A stretch of DNA of 64,000 nucleotides from Macrostomum hystrix (Eukaryota; Platyhelminthes; Macrostomidae). The DNA lies in contig CATNEN010000038.1 of the NCBI GenBank assembly GCA_950097015.1, positions 13,076,001-13,140,000 on the forward strand. The letters are read 5' to 3'. Shown here in pieces: positions 1 through 11,409 of this stretch. Position numbers and translations under genes: made by a program. The number at the start of each line of letters is the position of its first letter. The stretch's first letter is position 1. Below the pieces are notes generated by a model. The model was not told the DNA's origin and did no database searches. It was given only the letters and a program-made list of their open reading frames with translations.

Positions 1-31
1 TATGTTTTATGGTCATTTATATGACATTTAC

Positions 32-3000
32 CGTGATGTCTTGAGCATTGTTTGGCCCCTTTTTCGGCTGGTGTCGACAATCTTTTGGGGCAGAGACAGC
101 CAGCACGGCTGTGGTTGCTGGGCGAGTAGCAGGTCCCGTATGGATCGGATTCAGCGCATTCCTTGCACCGCTCTGACTCCTTCTTGAGCACTTCGACTGG
201 AATTGTTGGAATGTGTGCAAAATTTTCTGGGCAGCATGAAAAGACGTTAAAATAAGGTTTTTGCCCTATCTATGTACTGTAAAGTGGGTTTCGAACAAAA
301 TGTGGTTACTTGATCCAGTTCGTCATTGATATGGGATGGACAGCCCGCGCCATACATGTTTATATTTTTCTTTTTGGCGCTGCAGTCGGAGTTGGCGAAT
401 ATCATGCAAACACTGCTCTTTTGGTTTTCATCGCTTTACCTTCTAGGTTTAGGTACTATTGAACAAACTTCTGAGTGGATTGCTCAGAGGAACTTACACA
501 CAGATTGAATTGAAGTTGGCAGCACTGACATTCCGTTGCTTAGTAAATATTTAATCAAGGAAGCGGACTGAGAAAGACTCTCAGATTGAATTGCCAAGTC
601 TCTAAAGTTGATTTTGACCCAGGAAAGAAAGGCGAAATGTGAACTCACAGCACTCATAGTATTTGAGCCACGGCTGGTACACCGGCACGTGGCCCTCTGA
701 GCACTGGCACTTTCTAAAGTCAGCTTCGGTGTCGCGGAGCTTTTGACAGACGGCCTGCTTGCTGCGACAGAACAAGCTTTTGTCATCGCACACGTCGTCA
801 ATATCACCTGTCGATGGAGCAGAAAATACTGATTCAAAACAATATCCGATTGATGGAGAAAGGGGTTGTGGTGCAGTTTCAAGAATAAACAGGATTCTGT
901 CCGCTGCTGTGCAACTCACGCAGCTTGGTTGAGCACACTGGCCGACCCCAGTGATCCGAGCTGCCCGCCTGTCTTGGTACGCCTCGATTTGCCGGGCACG
1001 AGCAGCTGAGCCGAAAAGTGGCACCGCCTTCGGTCAGTAGGGGGCCATTGCTTCTGTAAATAAGGTCGGGTTGAATAATCGCAAGCGGCTTAAGATGTTG
1101 TGGCGCTTGCACTTCACACAGCTCGCAGTTGTGGCGCTTGCAAGCAATAACAACAGAAACTGCAGGCTTCAAGCAGTTGTCAATCGGTGGTTACAAAACT
1201 AATTTGGAATGCTTAGCGCAGCTCGCTAGATTCTAGCTGGTGGGGACCCCTTGCTCAGTTAATCAGGCTGAAAATATTTAATGAAATCCAGCCCGAGACC
1301 AAAGTTCCCAGAAGACTCCACTTTCCCTATGTCCACTTTGAATCTAAAAAGTGGATCCCAGCAGAACTTTCCGGGCACGCGACGCATTCAATTAAGAGCC
1401 AGCGGTTCCATGGAAACTCTGCGTCTCCAGGAATTGAAAAAAACTAGTGAAGAGTCTGCGGTGAGAGTCAAAGCTAGTCTTCTTGCCTGTTGAAGAAGGA
1501 TTTGTTTGCGTCAAGGAAGTGGAGGAGGTTGGGCCGTGAGAGTCGAGCCGAGTGCTAATTGAGGTCAGTTAGAATTCCTTGAGCTACCAGTGACTGCGGC
1601 ATGGGAATCAATGTCCTGCAGCGTGACTAAACAGCAATCTTCCGATACTCCCCTCCTCTTCTGAGCCGCTGTTGCCGATATTCAATCTGCCCCTCACCCC
1701 AGACTGCAGAGGCCGCGCCAAAATGCCTGCTTTCTGCTTCAGGCTGGACTAAACTGGGCGAGTGAGAATGCTCAATGCTCCTAGTGCTCAACTTTGAGTC
1801 CGGTCACAGACGTTGTGCTCCCTGAGCAGCGTAAACGGGCTTCAACGAGCCTATTCTCGCCTATTCTCATATTCTCGTTCAGGAAAAAGAAATTTTGACA
1901 CAAGATTAGCCTTCACAATGCATCATGAGATGTCTGTCTCCCCAGGGGAGTCCTGAGCAAGCTTATCAGCGCGGGTAGGCTAAATATAGAAGAAACAGAT
2001 AATAATAAAAACTGAACTTGGGTTGCAAGAGTATAAATGCAATTTTACAACAGTAAGCAGGTAGGAGCGCAGTTTAACTGTTAGCTATGTTAGCTAATTT
2101 TGTGTTACAAACTTACAAAACTCTGCGGGCTGTTGTTTCTAGAGATATTGAGCTGAACATTCTTAGTTTTGGCTAGCAATCAAATCAGTTATTTTATGGC
2201 TGCATAAAGGCATGGAATTTTGGTCCTCCTTTTTGCTAGCAATGCTGCTGAGAGAAAGTGAGTGAATTCAGAAAATACTTCGAAAAAGTAGCTTTATGCG
2301 AATTAATTTCTGCTGGCTGCTTGAGAATACACAGTGAAGCCCATGCCTATTTAGACAGGTGAAATATCTTTCAACCAAAGAAGAATAAAGATATTGCGCA
2401 GAGTGAGAAAGGGTGCAGGCGCAGGCCGCGAGCTGCAGGTAAAGTGAAGCGCCAGGGCTGCAGCGGGGACCGATATCGGGCTACAATAATCAATGATTCA
2501 ATGGCTAGCTGGTAGCAAATTGGGAGTACTCTGAACGAGGCGTGAGTGATCTTTCCATAGACGAGTGAGACTGCTCACTCACTCTGACAGTTCGTCCTCC
2601 TTAAAGCAGACGCCGCCCTCCTCTGCACAGAACCTGCAGTACTGATGGTCCCGGCCGCTGATATAGACCATTTCTGCGGGAAGCGTTACGAGACAGATTG
2701 AGTTTATACAGCGGCTGGTCGGAATGGGGGAATACATACAATTTTACAACCCGCATTGTCGTAGATAAATGCCTCTGAAGGGCCTTTGCATAATTTAGCA
2801 GCTGATGAGGGAGGCGCTCGGAGTCTGAAATCGATTCGCCATGGACTGATTCCCGAGCAACCCGCTTGAGTTTTGACTTCTGGGCCTAGCTGCTTCCCCT
2901 GAATAATGATAATAGAATTCTCAACTTTTCGCTGCAGCTTCGCCTGCTTTGGTCAAAGAAACTGTGAAGATAGACTAGAAAAATTGCCCTGCTTGCCTCA

Positions 3001-4393
3001 TTTGGTGTCATCTGAAGTCTAATGTTGCATAACTAAAGCAAGGCTTTTGGCTTCAGTATAATAATATACTCGTGGTATCTGAAATTGTCAAATGTCAAAT
3101 CCACCTGCGCTTAATTGCAATGATCCCTCCACTTCACTTCATACAAATTAATGAGTCCGAAGGTTTCAAACCAATTAAACTAAGTGACTCGCGGCTCCAT
3201 TTGAGTTGACTGCCTTTCTTTACCTACCTGACCTAAAATATCGTTTATATAGATTTGTCACACCTACCAACAGCGAGTAAAGAATAAAGCTCACTGCACT
3301 GATGCCGATGCGGCACGTAGACAAAGCTGGCCTCGCAGACGCAGCGGGCATCGTAGAGAGTGCACACGCTGTTCTTCACCATGTGACACTCGCGGTCCCT
3401 GCTGCAGGGAATGTCTAGCAGCTCTGCAAGCAAAACAATGGAATGGCGCTGCATACTGGGCTAGCTAAAGCGCTGCAGCAAGAAACTCTTAGCGGCAGGG
3501 ATTCAAAATCGCATTTCAGCTTGAAGAACTCAGAACAGATTTTGAATATAATAATATAAAATAATTTTGATAGGCGTCCAGCATTGGAGCTTGATTGGAG
3601 CTTGAGTCACACAGACATGATGGAACGCAGTTAAGTGCTCAGACAGGCACATCCTGAAATCGATATTCCAGCATGCATTTGCGAGAGGATCAAATGCATT
3701 GGGTCAGTCAGTTTCCTAGGCGCCACTTAGCATACCTTGTGCTTGATTGACTTGCCTTCATCCTCATAGCCGTACAATTTGCCCAGCCCTACTGCTCAAC
3801 AGACAGAGTTGAGCTGTCAAATGTCGCTTTGAACTAAACTATGCTCTTTTTTGCTGCTTAGACACTTTGCCCAGCGGAATTTTCGGAAAAAGCACAAAGA
3901 TTATACTCATTTACTATTTAGAATAGTTATATATAGTTGCTTTTAAGGAATCACTGTTAGATAAGCAGAAAATGTGCTGTCTGATGTAGACTCTACCTAT
4001 AAGTTACCCCAGTGATTTCAGTGGGTTCAGTGAGGTTAACTTCAAGTGAGCTGATAGCAGCAGTCAAGAGGCTCACTTACTAGTCTGACAAACTTTTCCT
4101 GTTGCGTGCTGCACAATGGTCTGCGAGGCCGGGCAGTCGCATGACAGCTTGGACTCGTGAGCGGTGCAGACGCCGCCTTGCGGCACTGAGCAGGAGCTGC
4201 CGGGGTTGTTGCACCCGCTGCCGTCGTCTACAATGTAATAGCGATCGCCGACCTTAACTATGGGGCCCGGATGGTCGACCGGCAGCGGCCTCAGCTGCTG
4301 GCGGTCTTGGGCTTTTACCTCTGTCTGGCCGGCTCCCAAGGCTGCATAAAGCAGCAGGGCAGCTGCATGCAATAGGCCAGTCAGAAGCATCAT
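32..4393 (-). CDS. Secreted Cys-rich protein with EB/EGF-like modules, 3' end outside the window
   Basis: Six coding exons read leftward: 4081-4393, 3268-3423, 2583-2673, 920-1005, 649-807 and 32-196. Every junction has AG/GT borders, and the phases (1,1,2,1,1,1) keep one open frame across all of them. The protein starts with two Met codons and a Leu/Ala-rich signal peptide of about 22 residues. It continues with repeated cysteine blocks: a GGVC...LSCDCPA block in exon 1, a C-x5-C-x7-C-x6-CVC block in exon 2, and a second GGVC...CSCPANRG block split over exons 3 and 4. These resemble invertebrate EB or EGF-like modules of secreted or cell-surface proteins. The last visible exon ends at a GTAAAT donor at 31, so the gene continues to the left. 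I do not recognise the orthologue. An alternative acceptor for exon 4 (after 1051) would also keep the phase but fits the cysteine spacing less well. The exon chain is firm; the function is unknown. Confidence 0.72.
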
Positions 4394-6860
4394 GCTAGCG
4401 AGCGCTGGCCTATCTATCTAATGAGCAAGGTCGCGCGAAGCCAGTTCCGCTGTTATTTTTTAGCACCTCAAGCTGTTTAAATAAGTCTGGCAAATGGTTA
4501 AAAGGCTGAGGGAGCATATGGCTAAGCAGGCAGTGCGATGGTCAAGGACGCGCAGCCGCAGCCGCACACCTCATGGGGTTGCGCCGGTTTTTTAAGGACG
4601 GGAAACAATTGGCTCCTGATGAGGAAGAGGTGGGTTGCCAGCCTTAGGAAATGGGGAACACTGGGTTTTGCTCTCTGACTTTGCTCCCCTTTTCTTTCTC
4701 CCTCAACCTTCCCACCCCCGCTCCTCTCCCGGCCGTGTCTGCGGATCGGATCTGTTTCTTGCTCTAACCTTCTCTAATACACACCTTTCCCACCTGAATG
4801 TGGAGCTTTGGGCTGCGCTCACTGCCTCTTCTTCTGGCTCAAGACATTCCCTGGGGATCAGACTTCAGCCCCTTCATTTTAAAATTTCTTCCAAGCCTTT
4901 ATTCCACCTCGCATTCAACAAATTTTGCTGCACTGAGCCGCGAAACCATGGCGCATTCTGACTAATGATGCGCAGACTTTAACTCTGAGTTGTTCGGCTG
5001 TGCCAAGCAGTTCATTATCCACCGTGCTTTGAGCGCGAACTGAGTGGATTACCTGTTCGCAGCTACCGAGTACTTTCACCTCTAATAGTGAAATTAGATT
5101 CTCTCCTTTTCCAAAAATAACCTTCCTTTAAGCCCACCGAGTCTATCACTCAAACCCGGGAGTCTCTCGCACCAACGTTCGATGCGACAAGAGATGGCAG
5201 CTGGGGCTCCGGGTGTAGGAAACAGTGAGAGCAGGCAGCGAGTGACTGACTTAAACAACAGGCTGGAGAGGCCCCGCTTCACTGGCTGAGCGAAGTAGCT
5301 GAGAGTTGCTAGAGACGGACAGAGCGAAGGAGGCGAGAGTGGCAGCAAAGGTCTCAACAGTCCAGAGTGCTCAGAGGACTCAAAAGTGTCCCGAGATGCT
5401 GTGATGAGAAGCCGAAAGGAAAATCTAAATGGGTTGGTTCTAAAGCCCAACTTCTGCAGCCAAGCCCAAAGAGAAAGCGGAGCAATGCCAACTGTCAGGG
5501 GTCTTGAACACTTAAGCTTTCTGAATTAATTGTACTCATTTTCACTCGCATCGTCTTCTTCACGCATTGGCCCTATGAGTGTCGAACCTCCCATCTCCAA
5601 ATCAAACACCAACATAGATATCCTGATTTACAGCTCACAGCCAATCGCAGCTCACCCACCTTAATCACCGATACTAGCACCTGATCGATTCACAGCCAAT
5701 TACTAGTGATTCAACCTAAATGCAAAGAAGCTATATATTTGTAAGTCTCAGCTAGTAAGAGCTAGGAGGTTTCGATTCGCCATTTCGCAAATAAGTTAAA
5801 CGCTGTTCATTGAAAGCTGAGTTCACTTTCCAATCACTGCAGATTTCATAAGCTGGCGATGCAGACCTCTCAGTGGGTAGCTCATATCATCAACTGGTTC
5901 TGCTTTGCATGCTTTCATACGAGCGTACATAAGATGCGCATTGCTTATATCTGGGATATAGTCTAACTTGGCCTTAGCAGCGGGTTGTCTCTGCGGAACA
6001 GAGGCAAGGCCTAAGCAGCTTGCCTTAGATGCTTAGAATGTCGATTATCACCCAAACAGATTGGCAGTTCAGCTCTCATAGGAGATATCGGGATAGCTGC
6101 ATGGCGGCTCATCTAGGGATTTCGCTTCGGGGCAAAAAGAAAGAAAAATTTGGAGCCGCATGGAAGAGAAGTGGCTACAGGCACCTGCTGCTGCTGCTGC
6201 TGCTGCTGGTGTTGCTGCTGTCTTAACAAAAACAAACAGTCGCGAGCGGACTGCGCACTGGCACTGCATTTCAAGTTGGTTGGCTGAGAAGTGTGAAATT
6301 CAACGGCACAGCCCAATGTACGCATGGGCAGTCTCAATTTTCTGGAGGCCGAGCAGCAGCCAGTCACACTGCCGCAAATAAGGGGTAGTTTGCATCGGGC
6401 TATGCTATTATAGCAATCCAATTTTCCGGTGCTGACTGCCTGCCCGTGTTAATTACAAACAAGGCATGCGTCGGGTTGGTATCAATACATGGTGTATTGT
6501 GCGCATGCGGACGGACTGAAAATTCCATCAGTATCCCATTATTTTCCTAAGACTATTTTATCTTGTTCACTGATCAAGGGATAGATTAATGCGGCAGGTG
6601 CGCCAGACTACTTAATTGAGTTAAGTAGAAACTGTGCGTATGGACTCTCCAGTTTTAAGTGCAAATAAGCGATCTTGAATTATCTGGGAATCTCGAATCG
6701 AATGTAACCTAGAATTTAAACCATTTTTGCTAGAAAGTATTGCACAATGAACTCTATGCTGAAAGCTAATTAGAAGTTGACATAATAATAAACTAAGTAT
6801 ATTTATAGGACAGATGTTATCCCTGACACGGCATTTGTGATAGTGGACCCGCATCCATGG
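4394..6860. other. Upstream region of the Cys-rich gene, no gene seen
   Basis: Non-coding sequence. The longer open frames lack family features. A (CTG)8 microsatellite lies at 6185-6208 and gives Leu-, Ala- or Gln-run frames on both strands; these are artefacts. The promoter of the minus-strand gene must lie here, but I see no clear TATA or initiator. Confidence 0.5.
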
Positions 6861-6995
6861 TAGGAATGGTTTCTGTAGGAATGGTTTCTGTAGGAATGGT
6901 TTCTGTAGGAATGATTTCTGTAGGAATGGTTTCTGTAGGAATGGTTTCTGTAGGAATGGTTTCTGTAGGAACGGTTTCTGTAGGAATGGTTTCTG
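6861..6995. repeat. 15-bp minisatellite, 9 copies
   Basis: Nine head-to-tail copies of the unit TAGGAATGGTTTCTG, with one substitution each in units 4 and 8. Because 15 is a multiple of 3, several frames stay open and produce spurious repeat peptides. Confidence 0.97.
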
Positions 6996-7124
6996 ACCAT
7001 TCAAGAGTCAGGTTTGACTCTAGGCAAATTTTATAGCAGTACTCTGAAGCTAACAAGTATGTGACTGGAGCCGCTGCGTTTAGTAATTATTTTTGTTTCT
7101 CGCCGTGGCAGTTTAAAAACTCAC

Positions 7125-7191
7125 TTATCGGTGAAACGGCAGGCAAGTAGCAGAGCAGAAGCGGCAGCAGGAGTCCTTGAACGTAGATCAT
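7125..7191 (-). CDS. Possible signal-peptide first exon
   Basis: An ATG at 7191 opens a short frame encoding a Leu-rich hydrophobic stretch typical of a signal peptide (QGLLLPLLLCYLPAV). It runs 67 bases to a consensus GTGAGT donor. It ends in phase 1 with a leftover A, exactly as the first exon of the Cys-rich gene downstream does (4081-4393). It could therefore splice to the acceptor at 3423 and give a secreted isoform without the first module. No other partner exon was found between 4.4 and 7.1 kb. This is inference; the exon may belong to another transcript or be chance. Confidence 0.35.
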
Positions 7192-8507
7192 GGCCGCTGA
7201 ATGCAGCAAGGTTGAGATGAGACTACTCTACCAAGGCTTGAAAAACGAAAAGCAATAACTCTCAAAGGGCTCTTCTCTTGTATCCTGAGCTGGCAGAGAT
7301 GAAGACTGATGAGCTTATGTCTGACGCTGCCGCGACGGGTCGTTACCCATTCGATCTTTCTGTGTGAGTTGGTGAGATCTAGTACGCCTACTAGTTTTCT
7401 ATTTTGTTGCTGCTTTTCTAGCACTGCCTGTCGTAACTGGTGTGAGTCCAGCCCGATCCACCCCTCTATTTTATCTCGACAACGAGAAGCAACAGATGAA
7501 GAGAAAGAAAAAAGTGTGCCTTTCAGTCGCTGCCGTCTGAGCCTGCTTGTGATGGAGAGTGAGAGACAGGCCGGCGGCGAGGGCTCAAGGCGGTAGTTCT
7601 CGTTGAAGTTTGGAGTCTACGGTGCTTCTGGTGAGTGTGTGTGGATGAGTTTGTGTGTGAGGGAGCGGGCTCTGTTGCGTGCGGTATCTTATTGGATTCC
7701 CCTCTGGCTGCCAATACCCTTGGGGTGCAGGGGTTGGGCAGGACTGGAGTTGGAGAAACAAGAGAATTGGAAAGGGCGCCCGTGCCTGCTGACTGGGACA
7801 GCAAGCGGAGCGGGGGAGAGCTGGCGGAGACAGAGGTGGAGAGCTGCCCTTCACTCCCCAGGAATATTTCTTGCATTTTGCCGACAATTTGCCTACGATT
7901 TGCAAGTCTAGTGAATGAATTTTAAATCAATTTGGACAAGTCTCAAAGTAACACTAAAAAGCCGTAAAAAGAATGGCTTAAAAATCTGACAGAAATTATC
8001 AACGAAAAAATTGCCAATCTATTTATGAGTTTCCGTTATTTAGGGTCGATTTTTTTTCAACAGCAATTTGTAAAACAGGATGATAAAAAACTAACAAGTA
8101 TGTGCATTTTGTCTGCCCATTTAACCTTTATTAACAAATCACAGGCGTCGCGCTCATCCTCATTATATTTACAGTTTGAGCAGAATATTCTCAGACTGAT
8201 ATATACGATCTATTAGAGCTACGAGCGTATATTAGGGAAGAAGCATTCCATTCAACACATGAATTTTTGTGAAGACACCACTATCATTGTGCGCATGCAT
8301 ATATGGATATGTCCATGGTGAAGTAATTCGATGCCATGCAGAAACCCAATGCTTTTCGGTTTCGTCGCTTGTAAATTGTTTATACGCGCCATGCACTGAG
8401 TACTAAATTGAGTAGATCATTCCTTTAGACAACTCAGCAGACCAGACGATTGTTGAAAATTTTGGAATCGGATTAATCAAGGTAGGAAAGCTCAGAGTTG
8501 ATAGAAA
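7192..8507. other. Intergenic, no gene seen
   Basis: GC-richer to about 7.9 kb, AT-rich after. Open frames around 7600-7925 overlap each other in several phases and show no domain. A GTGAGT donor-like site at about 7630 has no convincing exon next to it. Confidence 0.45.
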
Positions 8508-8933
8508 ATGGAACTCCAGTTTTGTGAGAGATATACAGGCCACAGTGCCTATAGAATGTGCACCACTGCGCTCCACTGTCAGTGCCACAGAGCTGTTGGA
8601 GACCGGCCACAGTTTTATATGACCACAATTGATGGCTACTGCTTTACTTCAACCGGTTCATCCATTATTCACAGCCGCCAGGCGCTGTCCTCCTGCGCAC
8701 GTCTGTCACACTGGTTTGCGCAGTATGAAGAAGCGAGGGAGTTACAGGAATGTGTATGCGAAACTCTGGCATTCACGGGCTCCAACAAGCGCTGCGGCGC
8801 TGCACCATATTGCCCATGCACTGAAACTTCTAAGCACTTGAGACAGTGGGGCAAGATGGAGCTGGGAATCAAGACACTTGCAGCTGCGCAGATCGCTGCT
8901 TCTTTGTTGCCGATTTGTTATACAATTTTCTAG
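8508..8933 (+). CDS. Orphan Cys-rich ORF with three-finger-like start and hydrophobic tail
   Basis: A 141-residue open frame from an ATG. It has an LHCQCH start followed by TIDGYCFTST, which recalls the L-x-C-x-C ... G-x-CF pattern at the start of activin/TGF-beta receptor ectodomains and related Ly6/three-finger domains. Further cysteines follow (SCARLS, ECVCET, RCGAAPYCPC). The last ~23 residues form a hydrophobic tail that ends at the stop, as GPI signals do. There is no signal peptide at this ATG, so if real it is probably the last exon of a longer gene or a broken copy. The usual Cys just before the DG-x-CF block is missing and the CCxxxxCN ending is not intact. Treat it as a candidate only. 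Confidence 0.33.
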   Translation: MELQFCERYTGHSAYRMCTTALHCQCHRAVGDRPQFYMTTIDGYCFTSTGSSIIHSRQALSSCARLSHWFAQYEEARELQECVCETLAFTGSNKRCGAAPYCPCTETSKHLRQWGKMELGIKTLAAAQIAASLLPICYTIF

Positions 8934-11409
8934 CTTCCCTTGAGCACATCCAGAAGCAATTGGGCCTGCGCTCAAGGTGTGACACCTGTTAATCTATTAG
9001 CCCTTAAACAATTCACATGCGTCATTCATACCAAGCATGTCTGCTCTTTCTCTTCCCTCTGCACTATTTCTCGGGTTGCTCAGATCAATAAATTCAGCTC
9101 TGAAGTACTGTAGAGTTAAAATTGTTTAACTCTTTAGGTATTTTTCAATGCAGGGCGAGCAAATAACGTTTCACCGATGCACACATCTGGTATTTAGCGA
9201 TAGATCCTGGATGAAATAATTGGATTATCAATCCTGTTTATAAGAGTAGGAATTAGCAAGAGACGGAAACAAAAACACGGTCTGTAATACCTAGGCATGA
9301 TCCAATTTAAACAATATTGGTATTATTTCAAACTGTTTTCAAACTGTATTCTGACTGAGATCATGCAGAGTGATTCAGGATTAAGCAATTCACAAATTTG
9401 GGGGAGCATGCAGAATATCTTGGCAGCAAAGAAATATCAGAAAATTAAAATGCCAATGCATTTTCGTAACAGCTGTGAGCACTCCTGGTTTAAAATTTTA
9501 TGCCCTGCCAGTTGCCAATAAAATGGCAGTCAAAACGTTAGTGGGTTGATCAACAGTGGGAGCTCAGCTGAAGCACCTCAGTACTGTAGTAATACTTCGA
9601 CAATGCCGAATGCTTCTGCTCGGGTGATTTTCAAACAATGTGAGTATGAAACCTATCTCAATATGGCTTGACCCTCACCCTTGTAAAATTGACTGCTTTT
9701 TCGGGTTTTCTCTGAAGACATGAGCGCCGCCAACTCCAACTCCTTCGCCGCCGCTGCAGAATTTTAGCGTTTTTTGAAACCTCAAAGACTCACCATAAGA
9801 GAATTTGTAACGCGAGAAATACGAGTAGTAATAAATATTTTATAAAAAAATAACTTCCATATATACTTAAACCCAAGTCCAGGAATAGCAAATTCTCTTC
9901 AAGCTAATTGCTTGCACTGCCTTCACTTTTGTCACTTTAAAAAAATAAAAATAGTACGGACTTACATGATCCAAGCAGGGTCCAACACAACTCACATTTG
10001 CATCCATCACATGCCCGAATGGGTCCAGCGAAACGATAAATTATCACGAATTGAGACCTCTATAAGCAGGGCACTAGATTTTTCGTATTGAGGCACAATT
10101 ATTTCAATTCAATTCAACAAGTCCCACAACACAACAATAACAATACATGTACGCTTGGTGCTATAACAATAAACCTGGCAATGTAGGTAGTCTCGCAAAA
10201 GGACGCCAACCACAAATGAGTTAAAAAACTAAGAATCTTTAACAGTAGAAATACGGCTATACTTCTCCCCCTCGGTAGAGACCACCGGGTACTTAAAATG
10301 CCTGCTTCACGATAGCCCCCAAACCGAATTTCGCGAAAAATCCATCATATGGATGAAAATTTGAAAATATGATGGAAATATGAAAATTCATCATATGGAT
10401 GAAAATTTTCCTCCCAATCCGATACATCTAAGTCAGAATCGTCGAGATATTCAGCGAATTCTTGTCGAAGACTTTGGTGACAGGACAAGTAAAATTGCTC
10501 TGAATAAACCTCTATGGCAAATCTATACGGGTCTGGAGCATCGGCGGCGACCGTCGGGACCGTCAAGAGCAGTCAAAAGCAGCCGTCGTTGAAATGCCGA
10601 TCGGGTGCTTGTGTTGCATTGTGGGCATACTATGAAAATTGGAAAGAAAATTGTGCGTATTTGAAATTTTGGGTCAAACAAGGAGTGATTCATTTCATTT
10701 CTACTTGCAGTAGTTTGAAAGTATAAGCAGCATCATCATACAAAAGATAATTTTGCAACAGGCGCACTAAATTACACAAACTCTAGCATGCATAAATTCG
10801 AAGTACGTCCTCCAGAATGAGCATCCTTTATCATTTTTCGACTTCGATAAGGAATTTTAATACGAATACTCTCGTTAACTGACTTTATTGTCGTATGCAA
10901 ACAACCCAGCTGCTCAAATTATCTATCCTGGGTTATTGAAAATGTTTGCGGATTTGCTCCAGCATTTGAGCTCTGGGTCTGTACTTAAAATATTGAATAC
11001 AGTTTTACGAATTCGTATGATATGTAAAACAAGTATATATAAAACTCCAGTTGGAAGAAAAGGTTACAATTCTGGACCTAATTTCACATTCCTTGTGTGG
11101 TCAATGACAACAGCCTGGTGATTCCCATGATGTATTATGGCAGAGTTACGATTAGAATAAACATACAGATCTATCTCTTGAAGGCTGTGAAATCCTATGT
11201 AGTGTCACGGGTTACCATTAAGGTTGCAAGGGTTACTATATGTTGCCATGGTGCCAAATAGGTGCCATGGGGTGTCATGAGGTGCCACAGGTTGTCATGA
11301 GGTGCTAAGGGGTGCCGGGGTCGCCAAAAAAACCGTGGTTGCGAAAGCCGTATTAATAAGAAAATCTGAGTTCAGCAACAGCTTCAAGCTAGTCAAATCT
11401 GTCTCTTCT
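8934..11409. other. Intergenic, minor repeats only
   Basis: AT-rich. Near 10340-10410 the motif CATCATATGGATGAAAATTT occurs twice. At 11205-11325 a degenerate array of GGTGCCATGGGGTGTCATGA-like units is visible. A short acidic minus-strand frame at 10345-10566 has no recognisable domain and lacks an ATG. No gene is called. Confidence 0.5.

Noticed and set aside
6861-6995. CRISPR-like array
   Set aside because: Units are contiguous with no spacers, and the genome is animal. The same holds for 23.3 and 26.8 kb.
6621-7056. Repeat peptides with ETIPT or KPFLQ units
   Set aside because: Three overlapping frames come from the 15-bp minisatellite; no coding sign outside it.
7523-7925. Several overlapping ORFs of about 100 residues
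   Set aside because: They overlap in multiple frames of a GC-rich stretch with no family signature or splice partner.
10345-10566. Acidic minus-strand ORF
   Set aside because: Starts only from TTG, no recognisable domain, upstream frame broken. Possibly the edge of a decayed transposase, not supportable.
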